64,000 bases of DNA, from assembly GCF_036241575.1 (NCBI RefSeq), contig NZ_CP108455.1, positions 5,335,501 to 5,399,500 of the forward strand. The letters run 5' to 3'. Positions within the stretch are counted from its first letter, which is position 1, and every line of letters begins with the position of its first letter. Position numbers and translations under genes: made by a program. The notes under the pieces are model-generated. The model saw only the letters and a list, made by a program, of their open reading frames with translations. It was not told the DNA's origin and ran no database searches. This stretch comes from Streptomyces sp. NBC_01267 (GTDB taxonomy: Bacteria > Actinomycetota > Actinomycetes > Streptomycetales > Streptomycetaceae). Below, piece by piece: positions 1 through 10,596 of this stretch.

Positions 1-1
1 T

Positions 2-526
2 CCCGTCACCGTCGTGGGCCACCCCATGCTCCACCGGGAGTGCCAGGACGTCACGTCCTTCGACGGTGAGCTGGCCCAGCTGATCGACGACATGTTCGCC
101 AGCCAGAAGGCCGCCGAGGGCGTGGGCCTGGCCGCGAACCAGATCGGTGTCGACCTCAAGGTCTTCGTCTACGACTGCCCGGACGACGACGGCAACCGCC
201 ACACCGGCGTCGTCTGCAACCCGGTGCTCGTCGAGCTCCCGGCCGACCGCCGCCGCCTCGACGACTCCAACGAGGGCTGCCTATCCGTCCCCACGGCGTA
301 CGCCTCGCTGGCCCGCCCCGACTACGCCGAGGTCTCCGGCCAGGACGCCGAGGGCAACCCGATCAAGGTGCGCGGCACCGGCTACTTCGCCCGCTGCCTC
401 CAGCACGAGACCGACCACCTGTACGGCTACCTGTACATCGACCGCCTGTCGAAGCGCGACCGCAAGGACGCGCTCCGACAGATGGAAGAGGGCACTCCGC
501 GCTACGAGACCGTCGAGAACCTCTGA
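2..526 (+). CDS. def: Peptide deformylase (5' end outside window)
   Basis: Removes the N-formyl group from the initiator methionine of nascent proteins; cytosolic metal-dependent hydrolase. All three family motifs are visible: [17 protein letters not shown] and the metal-binding QHETDH. The frame is open to base 2, so the true start probably lies upstream, although a GTG at 14 could serve. Only about 175 residues are seen, close to full family length, so little is missing. The last 25 bases overlap, tail to tail, the end of the hexosaminidase gene on the other strand. Confidence 0.95.
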   Translation, partial: PVTVVGHPMLHRECQDVTSFDGELAQLIDDMFASQKAAEGVGLAANQIGVDLKVFVYDCPDDDGNRHTGVVCNPVLVELPADRRRLDDSNEGCLSVPTAYASLARPDYAEVSGQDAEGNPIKVRGTGYFARCLQHETDHLYGYLYIDRLSKRDRKDALRQMEEGTPRYETVENL

Positions 527-2409
527 CCCTGCAGCGACTGCACCGCGGCGCCGTCGGAGGCCCGCTCGCCGATGGCGAGCTGGGAGATGGCGTTGCGGAC
601 GGTCAGCCCGCCGGCCGAACTCTCCAGCTGCCAGCGCTGGGTGCGTGAGGCGGCCGAGCAGGTGGCCACGGACAGCTCGGAGCCGACCTCCAGCGGTGCC
701 CCGGTGTGCAGCTCGCCCCGGTTGTCCTCCAGGCACTGGCCGGTGGTGGCCGACGTCAGCGTGTAGTAGCCGTCGGCGGTGGCCTTCAGCGTCCAGGCCG
801 CGGTGGCGTCACTGCCGAACACGACGCCCGAACCGGCCCCCGGGGCAAGGGTCTTGTGGCCCTTGGCGGTCAGCTCGTACGTGCCGTCGGCGACCGGCGT
901 ACGGTCGGTGTTCGCCCAGCCCGGAGCGTGCCCGATCTTCTTCGCCAGCGCCTCGAAACCGGCGTACGTCGGGCTCGGCTTCGGCCCGCCCCAGGTCGCC
1001 TGTGCGATGAACCGCAGCGGCATGAAGGTCTTCGCCTCGACCTCGTTCTCGGTCTCGGCCGCGGCGCTGTCCGGCCAGAGCGAGATCTTCGCGCCGGTCA
1101 GGTTCGCGGACTTCGACGCCAGGGTCTCGCCGTCGAACTCCAGGGGCGTCCAGTTGCTGTCGTACAGCTGCTGGGTCTGTGTCGTGTAGCCGCCGCGCAC
1201 GAGGTAGAGCGCGTACGCGGAGTTCATCACGGGCCGGCCCTCGGCGATGAGCTGGGACGGCTTCTCGATGGTGCCGCCGCTGATCCAGTGCTCGACGGTG
1301 ATGTCACGGTCCAGCGGGACGACCGAGTTCTTGCCGGTCAGCCCGTCGTTCCAGATGCGCAGCGGGTGTCCGCCCGCCTTCACATGGGCGTTGACCTGGT
1401 TGATGAAGTCGGTGAAGAGGTCGTCCGGGGTGGCGCCGGCGCCGAACCGCTTCACCGCCTCGGTCTGCAGCTGCGGGTAGTCGGGGTACGCGGAGCCGAT
1501 CATGTACTCGTCCCCGCCCATGTGCCACTGCTTGGCCCCCCAGGCCTTCAGCGCCTCGTCGACGAGCGAGGTGTAGTACGTCAGCGCCTCGGGCTTGGAG
1601 ATGTCCAGCCGGGTCGGGGACGGCACCCCGTTCTTGTCCTTGAGCTGGAGCTCGGGGTGGTTCTGCAGATACGGGTCGATGTGGCCCGGGGAGTTGATCT
1701 CGGGGACCAGCTCGATGTGGTACTTCGCGGCCAGCGCGGCCAGCTGTTTGACCTCCGCCTTGGTGTAGTAGCCCCAGAACGCGGACTTCGGGTCGACGTC
1801 GCTCTTGACCTTGGCCTCGATCCAGAGCTGGTTGAGCTTCTGCGAGGCCATGTCCTTCATCAGCCGCTCGAACCACGGGAGGGAGACATGGATGTAGCAG
1901 GCGCAGACGCCGGCGCCGCGCTCGCGGTAGGCGGGGATGTCGGTGGCGGAGCCACGGGCCGCCTGCCTGTCGTCGTTCAGGAGCTGGAGCACGGTCCGGG
2001 TCCCGTAGAAGACACCGGTCGAGGTCGCGGCGGTGACGGTGACCCGGTCACCCACCGAGATGCGGTAGCCCTCGTTCCCCAACTGGTCCTTGAGGGACGG
2101 CTTCTCGGCCAGGACGACATCACCGTTCCTGGCCCTGCCGTGCGTGACCGGATGGTGTCCGGTGAGTTCGCCGCCGAAGCGGGCGGCGTCGGCGTCCGTA
2201 CGGTGGTCCGTCCCCTCCAGCACGATGCGCGCGCGGTCGGCCAGCGTGAACTGGCCCGCCTCGCCGTGCCATTCGCTCAGCGCGGGCAGCACCTCGGGCG
2301 GCGCCGCGTCGGCGGCGCTCCGGGCTGCCGCGCTCTGCACAGGCAGCACCGCGGCACACAGAGCGGCCACCGCGGCCACCGCCACCGTGCCTCTTCTTGC
2401 CATCCGCAT
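502..2409 (-). CDS. Secreted GH20 beta-N-acetylhexosaminidase with C-terminal lectin-like domain
   Basis: Hydrolyses terminal beta-linked GlcNAc/GalNAc, probably from chitin oligomers or cell-wall sugars outside the cell. The start at 2409 is chosen because a GGAAGG lies about 12 bases upstream and a Sec signal peptide follows (MRMARRG, then an Ala/Val-rich core). The GH20 acid/assist pair is in WHMGGDEYM. The last 130 or so residues contain CLEDN and QRWQLE, as in ricin-type carbohydrate-binding domains. About 635 residues. No dre-like operator was seen in front of it, although GH20 genes often belong to the DasR regulon. The 3' end overlaps def by 25 bases. Confidence 0.9.
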   Translation of the reverse strand: MRMARRGTVAVAAVAALCAAVLPVQSAAARSAADAAPPEVLPALSEWHGEAGQFTLADRARIVLEGTDHRTDADAARFGGELTGHHPVTHGRARNGDVVLAEKPSLKDQLGNEGYRISVGDRVTVTAATSTGVFYGTRTVLQLLNDDRQAARGSATDIPAYRERGAGVCACYIHVSLPWFERLMKDMASQKLNQLWIEAKVKSDVDPKSAFWGYYTKAEVKQLAALAAKYHIELVPEINSPGHIDPYLQNHPELQLKDKNGVPSPTRLDISKPEALTYYTSLVDEALKAWGAKQWHMGGDEYMIGSAYPDYPQLQTEAVKRFGAGATPDDLFTDFINQVNAHVKAGGHPLRIWNDGLTGKNSVVPLDRDITVEHWISGGTIEKPSQLIAEGRPVMNSAYALYLVRGGYTTQTQQLYDSNWTPLEFDGETLASKSANLTGAKISLWPDSAAAETENEVEAKTFMPLRFIAQATWGGPKPSPTYAGFEALAKKIGHAPGWANTDRTPVADGTYELTAKGHKTLAPGAGSGVVFGSDATAAWTLKATADGYYTLTSATTGQCLEDNRGELHTGAPLEVGSELSVATCSAASRTQRWQLESSAGGLTVRNAISQLAIGERASDGAAVQSLQGQRFSTVS

Positions 2410-2627
2410 GATCGTCCACGTCCTTCCGTAGGCTGGTGCCCCGACCTTCGCGGCGGACGAGCGGGGTGTCCATGGACGGGAGTCCCACACGGTTGGACAG
2501 AACTGACGTGTGACGTCGGATGGTTGGCGGTCCGGTCCGGGTCCGGTGCGGGCGGACGGGGACCGTCCTCCGGCATCTCCGAGTGCACCTACCCTGAGCT
2601 CGCCAGAGGAAGTATCAAGGAGGGGAC

Positions 2628-3404
2628 ATGCGCAGAACTGCGCTGTTGACCGCGGCATCCGGTGCCGTGGTTCTAGGGGTACTGGGGACCACGGCGGCTC
2701 ACGCCGAGGGCAAGGGTGACATCAGGGTCACCAGAACCGTGGTGAACAACGGAGGCAACGTCATCGTGGGGGTGCATGACGTCAAGACCTTCCCGATCGC
2801 CTTCACGGTCAAGGACAAATCCGGGGTGAAGGGCCTCAGCCACGCCAGCGTCTTCAACACGAAGAACGGCTATGGCCCCGTGGACCTGACCGCGAACAGC
2901 TGTCACAAGTCGAACAGCACGACATCCGTCTGCACCGCGACCTTCCAGGCGCACCCGTCCTGGTTCAAGTCGTCCGTGGACATCGACCCCAACGACCTCG
3001 CCGGTACCTGGCAGGTCAACGCCACTGTCCAGGCGAAGGACGGCGACTACTGGATCCATGACAGCCTCGCGCACTTCGACTTCAAGCGCGCGTCGACTCT
3101 CACCACGGACGCCACTCCCGAGCCCGTCACCAAGGGCGGCAAGCTCACCGTCAAGGGCAAGCTCGCGCGGGCCAATTGGAACGATCTCAAGTACCACGGC
3201 TACACGAGGCAGGACGTGAAGCTTCAGTTCAAGAAGACCGGGGCGTCCTCGTACGCCACGGTCAAGACGGTGAAGACCAGCTCCACGGGCACCCTGAGCA
3301 CCACGGTCACGGCGACAGCCTCGGGCACCTGGCGCTGGAATTTCTCCGGTACGCACACGACGATGGCGATCACCTCTGCCGGTGACACGGTGAAACTGCG
3401 TTAG
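2628..3404 (+). CDS. Secreted protein of unknown function
   Basis: A 258-residue exported protein. A strong ribosome site (AAGGAGGGG) stands just before ATG 2628. The first 27 residues form a clear Sec signal peptide ending AHA. The mature part has two Cys (one in NSCHKS, one in SVCTA), enough for one disulphide. It ends in a beta-rich, Thr/Lys-rich segment (KGGKLTVKGKL through KTVKTSSTGT) like the Ig-type repeats of Streptomyces extracellular proteins. I recognise no catalytic motif. It occupies the place downstream of nrdB where S. coelicolor has nrdS, but in convergent orientation. Confidence 0.8.
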   Translation: MRRTALLTAASGAVVLGVLGTTAAHAEGKGDIRVTRTVVNNGGNVIVGVHDVKTFPIAFTVKDKSGVKGLSHASVFNTKNGYGPVDLTANSCHKSNSTTSVCTATFQAHPSWFKSSVDIDPNDLAGTWQVNATVQAKDGDYWIHDSLAHFDFKRASTLTTDATPEPVTKGGKLTVKGKLARANWNDLKYHGYTRQDVKLQFKKTGASSYATVKTVKTSSTGTLSTTVTATASGTWRWNFSGTHTTMAITSAGDTVKLR

Positions 3405-3414
3405 TACCTGTCCG

Positions 3415-3443
3415 GGCGCGCCCGCTGGTGATGCGGGCGCGCC
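3415..3443. terminator. Bidirectional terminator between secreted protein and nrdB
   Basis: A perfect 11-base stem, GGCGCGCCCGC (3415-3425) with GCGGGCGCGCC (3433-3443), and a 7-base loop. It lies between two convergent genes, so it can serve both. Confidence 0.75.
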
Positions 3444-3467
3444 TCCCCCTCCGGCCGGAATCAGATA

Positions 3468-4493
3468 CTAGAAATCGTCGTCGAAGGAGACCGACCCCTC
3501 GACCGCGACCTGGTAGGCCGACGGCCGGCGCTCGAAGAAGTTCGTCAGTTCCTGGACGCCCTGGAGCTCCATGAAGGAGAACGGGTTCTCCGAGCCGTAC
3601 ACCGTCGGGAAGCCCAGCCGGGCCAGCCGCTGGTCGGCGACGCACTGCAGGTACTCCCGCATCGACTCGGTGTTCATGCCCGGCAGGCCGTCACCGCACA
3701 GGTCCCGGCCGAACTGCAGCTCCGCCTCGACGGCTTCCCGCATCATGTCGGTGACCTGCTGCTGGAGCGCTTCGTCGAAGAGTTCCGGCTCCTCCTTGCG
3801 GACCGTGTCCACGACCTCGAACGCGAAGTTCATGTGCATGGTCTCGTCGCGGAAGACCCAGTTGGTCCCCGTCGCCAGACCGTGCAGCAGACCCCGCGAG
3901 CGGAACCAGTACACGTACGCGAAGGCGCCGTAGAAGAACAGCCCCTCGATGCACGCGGCGAAGCAGATCAGGTTCAGCAGGAAACGGCGGCGGTCCGCCT
4001 GCGTCTCCAGCCGGTCGATCTTCTCGACCGAGTCCATCCACTTGAAGCAGAACTGCGCCTTCTCGCGGATGGAGGGGATCTCCTCGACCGCGTCGAAGGC
4101 CGCGGCGCGGTCGTCCGGGTCGGGAAGGTAGGTGTCGAGCAGCGTCAGATAGAACTGGACGTGCACGGCCTCCTCGAACAGCTGTCGCGACAGATACAGC
4201 CGCGCCTCGGGGGAGTTGATGTGCTTGTAGAGGGTGAGCACCAGGTTGTTGGAGACGATCGAGTCGCCCGTCGCGAAGAACGCGACCAGCCGGCCGATCA
4301 TGTGCTGCTCACCCGGGCTGAGCTTCGCGAGGTCCGCCACGTCCGAGTGGAGGTCGACCTCCTCCACCGTCCAGGTGTTCTTGATCGCGTCGCGGTAGCG
4401 CTCGTAGAAGTCCGGGTAACGCATCGGGCGCAGCGTCAGTTCGAAGCCCGGATCGAGCAGGTTCTTCTGGGAGTTGGCGGAATCGGTGCTCAT
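3468..4493 (-). CDS. nrdB: Class Ia ribonucleotide reductase, small (beta) subunit
   Basis: Carries the diiron/tyrosyl radical that starts reduction of ribonucleoside diphosphates in NrdA. Ferritin-like fold; iron-ligand helices are visible in FEEAVHVQFYL and RDETMHMNFAFE. The C-terminal tail ends SFDDDF, the usual short peptide that docks on NrdA. 341 residues, normal length. Its ATG overlaps the nrdA stop codon (TAATG), so translation is coupled. No third gene (nrdS) follows: the next gene downstream is on the opposite strand. Confidence 0.95.
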   Translation of the reverse strand: MSTDSANSQKNLLDPGFELTLRPMRYPDFYERYRDAIKNTWTVEEVDLHSDVADLAKLSPGEQHMIGRLVAFFATGDSIVSNNLVLTLYKHINSPEARLYLSRQLFEEAVHVQFYLTLLDTYLPDPDDRAAAFDAVEEIPSIREKAQFCFKWMDSVEKIDRLETQADRRRFLLNLICFAACIEGLFFYGAFAYVYWFRSRGLLHGLATGTNWVFRDETMHMNFAFEVVDTVRKEEPELFDEALQQQVTDMMREAVEAELQFGRDLCGDGLPGMNTESMREYLQCVADQRLARLGFPTVYGSENPFSFMELQGVQELTNFFERRPSAYQVAVEGSVSFDDDF

Positions 4494-6853
4494 TACTGGC
4501 AGGCCTCGCAGGACTCGGGGTTCTCAAGGGAGCAGGCGATCGCGTCCGCGTCGGCGACCGGGGCGGCGGGAGCCTGCTGTGCGGGAATGGGGGCGGCGGC
4601 GGCGCGCGCGATCCGGGTCGCCGGGCGCGAGCGCAGGTAGTACGTCGTCTTCAGCCCCTGCTTCCAGGCGTACGCGTACATCGAGGAGAGCTTCCCGATG
4701 GTCGGCGTCTCCAGGAAGAGGTTCAGCGACTGGCTCTGGTCGAGGTACGGCGTACGGGCCGCCGCCATGTCGATCAGGCCGCGCTGCGGGATCTCCCACG
4801 CGGTGCGGTACAGCGCCCGCACCTCCGCGGGGATCCAGCTGAACCCCTGCACCGAGCCGCTGGCTTCGCGCAGCGCCTCGCGGGACTGCGCGTCCCAGAC
4901 GCCCAGTTCCTTCAGCTCGTTCACCAGGTACGCGTTGACCTGGAGGAATTCACCCGAGAGCGTCTCGCGCTTGAAGAGGTTGGAGACCTGCGGCTCGACG
5001 CACTCGTACACCCCGGCGATCGACGCGATCGTCGCGGTCGGCGCGATGGCGAGGAGCAGCGAGTTGCGCATGCCGGTCTTCGCGATCCGGGCGCGCAGCG
5101 CGTCCCAGCGCGCGGGCCAGGCAGGCTCGGTGTCGAAGTGGTCGGGGTGCAGCACACCCTGCGCCGAACGCGTCTTCTCCCAGGCGGGGAGCGGGCCACT
5201 GCGCTCCGCGAGGTCGCAGGACGCCTCGTAGGCGGCGAGCATGATCCGCTCGGAGATCCGGGTGGAGAGCGCCCTCGCCTGCGGGGAGTCGAAGGGCATC
5301 CGCAGCTTGAAGAAGACGTCCTGGAGACCCATCAGACCCAGGCCCACCGGACGCCACTTGGCGTTGGAGCGGCCCGCCTGGTCGGTCGGGTAGAAGTTGA
5401 TGTCCACGACCCGGTCGAGGAAGGTGACCGCGGTGCGGACGGTCTCGTCGAGGCGCTCCCAGTCCATGGAGTCACCGGAGACGAACGCGGCGACGTTCAC
5501 CGAGCCGAGGTTGCAGACGGCGGTCTCACCGTCGTTCGTCACCTCCAGGATCTCGGTGCAGAGGTTCGACGAGTGGACGACCGAGCCGGGCTCCGCGGTC
5601 TGGTTGGCCGTACGGTTCGACGCGTCCTTGAAGGTCATCCAGCCCTGGCCGGTCTGCGCGAGGGTCCGCATCATGCGGCCGTACAGCTCCCGGGCCTGGA
5701 TGGTCTTCTGCGCCAGCCCGTCGGCCTCGGCCTTGCGGTACGCCGCGTCGAACGCGTCCCCCCACAGGTCGACGAGGTCGGGCACGTCGGCGGGGGAGAA
5801 CAGCGACCAGGTGCCGTCCGCGTCGACCCGGCGCATGAACTCGTCCGGCACCCAGTGCGCCAGGTTGAGGTTGTGCGTACGCCGGGCGTCCTCACCCGTG
5901 TTGTCGCGCAGCTCCAGGAACTCCTCGATGTCGGAGTGCCAGGTCTCCAGGTAGACGGCCGCGGCGCCCTTGCGCCGGCCGCCCTGGTTCACCGCGGCGA
6001 CCGAGGCGTCCAGCGTCTTGAGGAAGGGGACGATCCCGTTGGAGTGCCCGTTGGTGCCGCGGATGAGCGAACCGCGGGAGCGGATGCGGGAGTACGAGAG
6101 GCCGATGCCGCCCGCGTGCTTCGAGAGGCGCGCGACCTCGTGGTAGCGGCCGTAGATCGAGTCCAGCTCGTCCAGCGGCGAGTCCAGCAGGTAGCAGGAG
6201 GACATCTGCGGGTGCCGGGTGCCCGAGTTGAAGAGCGTGGGGGAGGAGGGCAGGTAGTCGAGGCGGCTCATCAGCCCGTACAGCGCGGCGACCTCGTCCA
6301 GGGCGCGTACCGAGTCGTCCTCGGCCAGACCGCAGGCGACCCGCAGCATGAAGTGCTGGGGCGTCTCGATGACCTGGCGGGTCAGCGGGTGACGCAGCAG
6401 GTAGCGGCTGTACAGGGTGCGCAGCCCGAAGTAGCCGAAGCGGTCGTCGGCCGCGGTGTCGATCAGGGCGTCGAGCCGGGCGGCGTGCAGGGTGACGAAG
6501 CCGGCCGTGCGGTCCCCGATCAGGCCCTCCCGGTGCCCGACGCCGACCGAGGCGGAGAAGGACACCGCGCCCTGCCCGGCCGCCTCGTCCGCGATGGACC
6601 GGGTGAGCAGCCGGGCGGCGAGCCGCGAGTACGCGGGGTCCTCGGAGATCAGACCGGCTGCCGCCTCGGTGGCCAGCTCACGCAGCTCGGCCTCGTCCGA
6701 CGTGGCGTTGCGCCCGCGCAGCGCGGCGGCGGCGACCTTGCCGGGGTCGGTGTCGGTGAGGTCGGCGGTGAGGTCGGTCAGGGTCCGCAGCAGTACGGTT
6801 CCCGGGGCGTCCGTCACCTGTTCTGCGGCAGGTGCGGTGGGCGCGATGGTCAC
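4493..6853 (-). CDS. nrdA: Class Ia ribonucleotide reductase, large (alpha) subunit
   Basis: Reduces NDPs to dNDPs; cytosolic, works with NrdB. Visible active-site elements are SSCYLL (redox Cys), SSNLCTEI (Asn/Cys/Glu catalytic triad) and the C-terminal CEAC thiol pair that accepts electrons from thioredoxin. GTG 6853 is preferred over upstream open frame because a GAGGGAG site stands about 9 bases before it; this gives 786 residues. The sequence begins with an Ala/Thr-rich stretch, and I do not see a clear ATP-cone. Transcription is probably controlled by the cobalamin riboswitch upstream: when B12 is available the B12-dependent class II enzyme encoded elsewhere replaces this one. Confidence 0.95.
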   Translation of the reverse strand: MTIAPTAPAAEQVTDAPGTVLLRTLTDLTADLTDTDPGKVAAAALRGRNATSDEAELRELATEAAAGLISEDPAYSRLAARLLTRSIADEAAGQGAVSFSASVGVGHREGLIGDRTAGFVTLHAARLDALIDTAADDRFGYFGLRTLYSRYLLRHPLTRQVIETPQHFMLRVACGLAEDDSVRALDEVAALYGLMSRLDYLPSSPTLFNSGTRHPQMSSCYLLDSPLDELDSIYGRYHEVARLSKHAGGIGLSYSRIRSRGSLIRGTNGHSNGIVPFLKTLDASVAAVNQGGRRKGAAAVYLETWHSDIEEFLELRDNTGEDARRTHNLNLAHWVPDEFMRRVDADGTWSLFSPADVPDLVDLWGDAFDAAYRKAEADGLAQKTIQARELYGRMMRTLAQTGQGWMTFKDASNRTANQTAEPGSVVHSSNLCTEILEVTNDGETAVCNLGSVNVAAFVSGDSMDWERLDETVRTAVTFLDRVVDINFYPTDQAGRSNAKWRPVGLGLMGLQDVFFKLRMPFDSPQARALSTRISERIMLAAYEASCDLAERSGPLPAWEKTRSAQGVLHPDHFDTEPAWPARWDALRARIAKTGMRNSLLLAIAPTATIASIAGVYECVEPQVSNLFKRETLSGEFLQVNAYLVNELKELGVWDAQSREALREASGSVQGFSWIPAEVRALYRTAWEIPQRGLIDMAAARTPYLDQSQSLNLFLETPTIGKLSSMYAYAWKQGLKTTYYLRSRPATRIARAAAAPIPAQQAPAAPVADADAIACSLENPESCEACQ

Positions 6854-6971
6854 GGTGCGCTCTCCCTCGCTCGGCTGGGGGCCGGCGGGAGGCACGGGTG
6901 CGTACGGGCACAGCGAAGAGCAGCACACCGCACAGCATCCGCAGGCCCAACCGCGAGGCCCGGACGTGTCT

Positions 6972-7100
6972 CATCCGGATCGGTCGAGCCGGATGCGCGG
7001 TCGGCAGGTCCTCGGACTCCACGGTGCGCAAAAGCGCACTGATCACACCGTTGCGGGACAGTTCCGGATTCGCACCGGATTCCCCTGCGACGACAGCGAG
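6972..7100 (-). promoter_or_regulatory. Cobalamin (AdoCbl) riboswitch of nrdAB
   Basis: Read on the minus strand, 7087-7050 gives the conserved core CAGGGGAATCCGGTGCGAAT, then CCGGAACTGTCCCGCAACGG. 7018-7001 gives the B12 box AGTCCGAGGACCTGCCGA. Both match the classical cobalamin riboswitch in the right order and spacing. A hairpin (arms 6972-6978 and 6989-6995) follows and may be the expression platform. Known: the class Ia nrdABS operon of Streptomyces is repressed by AdoCbl through such an element. Outer boundaries are approximate. Confidence 0.9.
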
Positions 7101-7136
7101 GATGAGCATACATGTGGGGGCCGCTCGATATCGCAC

Positions 7137-7152
7137 CCCCCATATGTTGTGT
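7137..7152 (-). promoter_or_regulatory. Probable NrdR box
   Basis: On the minus strand this reads ACACAACATATGGGGG, close to the first half of the NrdR box consensus (ACACwATATATwGTGT). A weaker copy around 7106-7119 lies about 32 bases away, which is the usual three-turn spacing of paired NrdR boxes. NrdR is known to repress nrd operons in Streptomyces. The second copy is poor, so this is moderate evidence only. Confidence 0.5.
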
Positions 7153-7350
7153 CGTGTCCGTTCAGGACCCCCGGACGTACGGGACCGGAGAGCGCCTGGG
7201 ATCGGCTCTCAGGGGCCTCTCAGGAGTCCGTACGAAGCCCGGTCGCACGGGAATCCGGTGAGCCCCCACCCATGGCCGCCGGGTCGGCGGAACGAGCCCT
7301 GAGACCCCCTCGGAGGCCTTCGCCGCGCGCGGGCCCGGGGATACAGCGGA

Positions 7351-7391
7351 AGGGCCGCCGCGCCTCCCCGGGGGAGAGGCGCGGCGGCCCT
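7351..7391 (-). terminator. Terminator after symporter gene
   Basis: A perfect 16-base stem (7351-7366 with 7376-7391), very GC-rich, 9-base loop. It is 22 bases beyond the symporter stop codon and separates it from the nrd promoter region. Bases 7153-7350 hold no gene that I can support. Confidence 0.8.
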
Positions 7392-7412
7392 CATGCGGCC
7401 TGCCGGTCGGTC

Positions 7413-9044
7413 TCAGTGACCGCCGGGGGCGCCGACGGTGGCCGGCGGGAGGTCGACCTGTACGTCCTCGTCGCCGGCGTCCGCCGTGTAGTCCTCCGGC
7501 GAGGTCTCGTCGATGCCGGCCGGGGCCTTGACCGCGTTGAGCACGACCGTCAGCACCAGCGTCACCACCACGTTCAGCACGAACGCGGTCAGCCCGATGT
7601 AGCCGATCTGGCCGATGCCCGGGATCTCCTTGGAGGAGCCGCCGAAGTGCGCCTGCGTCGGGCTCGCCACGCCGTACGCGGCCAGCGTCCCGTACGCCAT
7701 GCCGACCGCCCAGCCCGCGAGCAGCGCCCAGCGGTGGAACCACCGGGTGAACAGCCCGCCGACCAGTGCCGGCATCGTCTGGAGGATCCAGATGCCGCCG
7801 AGGAGCTGGAAGTTGATCGCGACGGTCGGGTCCATGGCGAGGACGAAGAGCAGCGCGCCGACCTTCACCACGAGCGAGACCAGCTTGGAGACCTTGGCCT
7901 CCTGGGCGGGTGTCGCCTCCGGTTTGATGAAGTCCTTGTAGATGTTGCGGGTGAAGAGGTTCGCCGCCGCGATGGACATGATCGCCGCGGGAACCAGCGC
8001 GCCGATGCCGATGGCGGCGAAGGCCACCCCCGCGAACCAGTCGGGGAACATGTTCTCGAAGAGCTGCGGGATCGCCAGCTGTCCGTTCTTCACCTTGACC
8101 CCGGCGGCGATCGCCATGAAGCCGAGCAGCGCGAGCAGCCCCAGCATCAGCGAGTACAGCGGCAGGATCGCGGTGTTGCGCCGGATCACATTGCGGCTGC
8201 GCGAGGAGAGCGTCGCGGTGATCGAGTGCGGATACATGAACAGCGCGAGCGCCGAGCCGAGCGCGAGCGTCGCGTACCCCCACTGACCCGCGGCGCCCGG
8301 CGCCAGCGCGCCGCGTGGCTTACCCGTCGCCGGGTTGGTCTGCGCGAACGCGTCACCGGCCTTGGCGAAGATGTCATGGAAGCCGCCCAGCTTCATCGGG
8401 ATGTAGATGATCGCCACCAGGATGACCAGGTAGATCAGCCCGTCCTTGACGAAGGCGATCAGCGCGGGGGCGCGCAGCCCGGAGGAGTAGGTGTACGCCG
8501 CCAGCACCGCGAAGGCGAGCAGCAGCGGGAGGTCCTTGACGAACCAGTTGCTGCCCTCGCCGCCGACGCCCATCACGTCCAGCACGGCCTGGATGCCGAC
8601 GAGTTGCAGGGCGATGTACGGCATGGTCGCGAGGATGCCGGTGACCGCGACCGCCAGCGAGAGCCCCTTGGAGCCGAACCGGCCGCGGACGAAGTCCGAT
8701 GTCGTCACGTAGCCGTGCTTGTGCGAGACGGACCACAGACGCGGCAGGAAGGTGAAGATCAGCGGGTAGACCAGGATCGTGTACGGCACGGCGAAGAAGC
8801 CCGCCGCGCCCGCCGCGTAGACGGCGGCCGGGACGGCGACGAAGGTGTACGCCGTGTAGAGGTCACCGCCGAGCAGGAACCAGGTGACCCAGGTGCCGAA
8901 CGACCGTCCGCCCAGGCCCCATTCGTCCAGGGTGGCGGCGTTCTCGGCGCGGCGCCAGCGCGCGGCCAGGAAGCCGACGACCGTGACGGCCACGAAGAAG
9001 AAGATGAAGACGCCGAGCGCGACTCCGTTCACACCGTCCTTCAT
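7413..9044 (-). CDS. Sodium:solute symporter (SSS family), monocarboxylate-type
   Basis: Integral membrane protein of 543 residues with about 13 hydrophobic helices. It imports a small solute with Na+. Typical SSS features are the GGRSFGTWVTWFLLGGD start and long conserved helices with LGSALALFMYPHSITATLSS. The pairing with a DUF3311 protein is characteristic of the MctP/ActP-like branch that takes up monocarboxylates, so acetate, pyruvate or lactate are likely substrates; this is inferred from family and context. The ATG overlaps the stop of the DUF3311 gene by 4 bases. Confidence 0.88.
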   Translation of the reverse strand: MKDGVNGVALGVFIFFFVAVTVVGFLAARWRRAENAATLDEWGLGGRSFGTWVTWFLLGGDLYTAYTFVAVPAAVYAAGAAGFFAVPYTILVYPLIFTFLPRLWSVSHKHGYVTTSDFVRGRFGSKGLSLAVAVTGILATMPYIALQLVGIQAVLDVMGVGGEGSNWFVKDLPLLLAFAVLAAYTYSSGLRAPALIAFVKDGLIYLVILVAIIYIPMKLGGFHDIFAKAGDAFAQTNPATGKPRGALAPGAAGQWGYATLALGSALALFMYPHSITATLSSRSRNVIRRNTAILPLYSLMLGLLALLGFMAIAAGVKVKNGQLAIPQLFENMFPDWFAGVAFAAIGIGALVPAAIMSIAAANLFTRNIYKDFIKPEATPAQEAKVSKLVSLVVKVGALLFVLAMDPTVAINFQLLGGIWILQTMPALVGGLFTRWFHRWALLAGWAVGMAYGTLAAYGVASPTQAHFGGSSKEIPGIGQIGYIGLTAFVLNVVVTLVLTVVLNAVKAPAGIDETSPEDYTADAGDEDVQVDLPPATVGAPGGH

Positions 9045-9301
9045 GCGGACGCACCTCCCTTGCGGGCGCGCTGGTCACGCTGCCACAGCTTGTACGCGAT
9101 CATCGTCAGCGCGGTCGAGATGAGGACCCAGAGCATCTGGTACCAGTAGAAGAACGGGATGCCGATGAACGCCGGGTCCACCTTCGCGTACGAACCGACC
9201 CACAGCATGGCGACAAAGGGTGCGATCAGGCATACCGCGATGATCACGCGCACCGGCGTGATCACCGCTCGTTTCTCGGGCGTGGCAGGCATGGTGGGCA
9301 T
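9041..9301 (-). CDS. DUF3311 membrane protein, symporter partner
   Basis: Small two-helix membrane protein (first helix around VRVIIAVCLIAPFVAMLWV, second around QMLWVLISTALTMIAYKLW), as in DUF3311 proteins that precede SSS symporters. ATG 9301 is chosen because GAGGGG lies 12 bases upstream; a second ATG at 9292 and a TTG at 9340 are alternatives. Probably an accessory subunit of the symporter encoded by the next, overlapping gene. Confidence 0.82.
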   Translation of the reverse strand: MPTMPATPEKRAVITPVRVIIAVCLIAPFVAMLWVGSYAKVDPAFIGIPFFYWYQMLWVLISTALTMIAYKLWQRDQRARKGGASA

Positions 9302-9531
9302 GGTGCGGTCCGTCCCCTCGCTGAGCACCTCGTCGTGCAATGCGCAGGAAATCTAGGGGGAGGGATTCCGGCAGCGGAACCCCCGTCCGCATACCGGAAC
9401 GACAACACCGTTGAATTCAGGGGAATTCAACGGTGGTCGGCCACCGGCGGACCCGTTCCTTCCTGTGCTGACGCAAGGACGTTAGGACAGGACGGGGGCT
9501 CGCGCCACACCTCTGCGAACAGCGGCCGGTC

Positions 9532-10395
<864 letters not shown>

Positions 10396-10452
10396 TCAGG
10401 TGTCGGTCCGATAACGGACACGACAGCCTTCTTATACACCCTTGACACCCCC

Positions 10453-10468
10453 ATAGGTCTAGGCCAAG
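10453..10468. promoter_or_regulatory. dre site (DasR operator), distal copy before dasA
   Basis: ATAGGTCTAGGCCAAG matches the dre core TGGTCTAGACCA at 10 of 12 positions. Its centre is 24 bases from the second dre. Confidence 0.75.
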
Positions 10469-10476
10469 CTCCGAGT

Positions 10477-10492
10477 ACTGGTCTAAACCATT
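10477..10492. promoter_or_regulatory. dre site (DasR operator), proximal copy before dasA
   Basis: ACTGGTCTAAACCATT matches the dre core at 11 of 12 positions. Tandem dre sites here fit strong DasR control of dasABC. The rest of the 300-base dasR-dasA gap shows no gene. Confidence 0.92.
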
Positions 10493-10596
10493 AAAGACCA
10501 GGTCCCAGCCCCACGGGCAGTACCTGTCGCACTTGTTGTGGCGAACGGCGTTCTCGGGTGGTGGGGGGAAGTTCTTGCATCCCTGAGGAGGGTGTC

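Noticed and set aside
6456..9149. 897-codon plus-strand frame opposite nrdA and the symporter
   Set aside because: Shadow of two well-supported genes and crosses the riboswitch and terminator.
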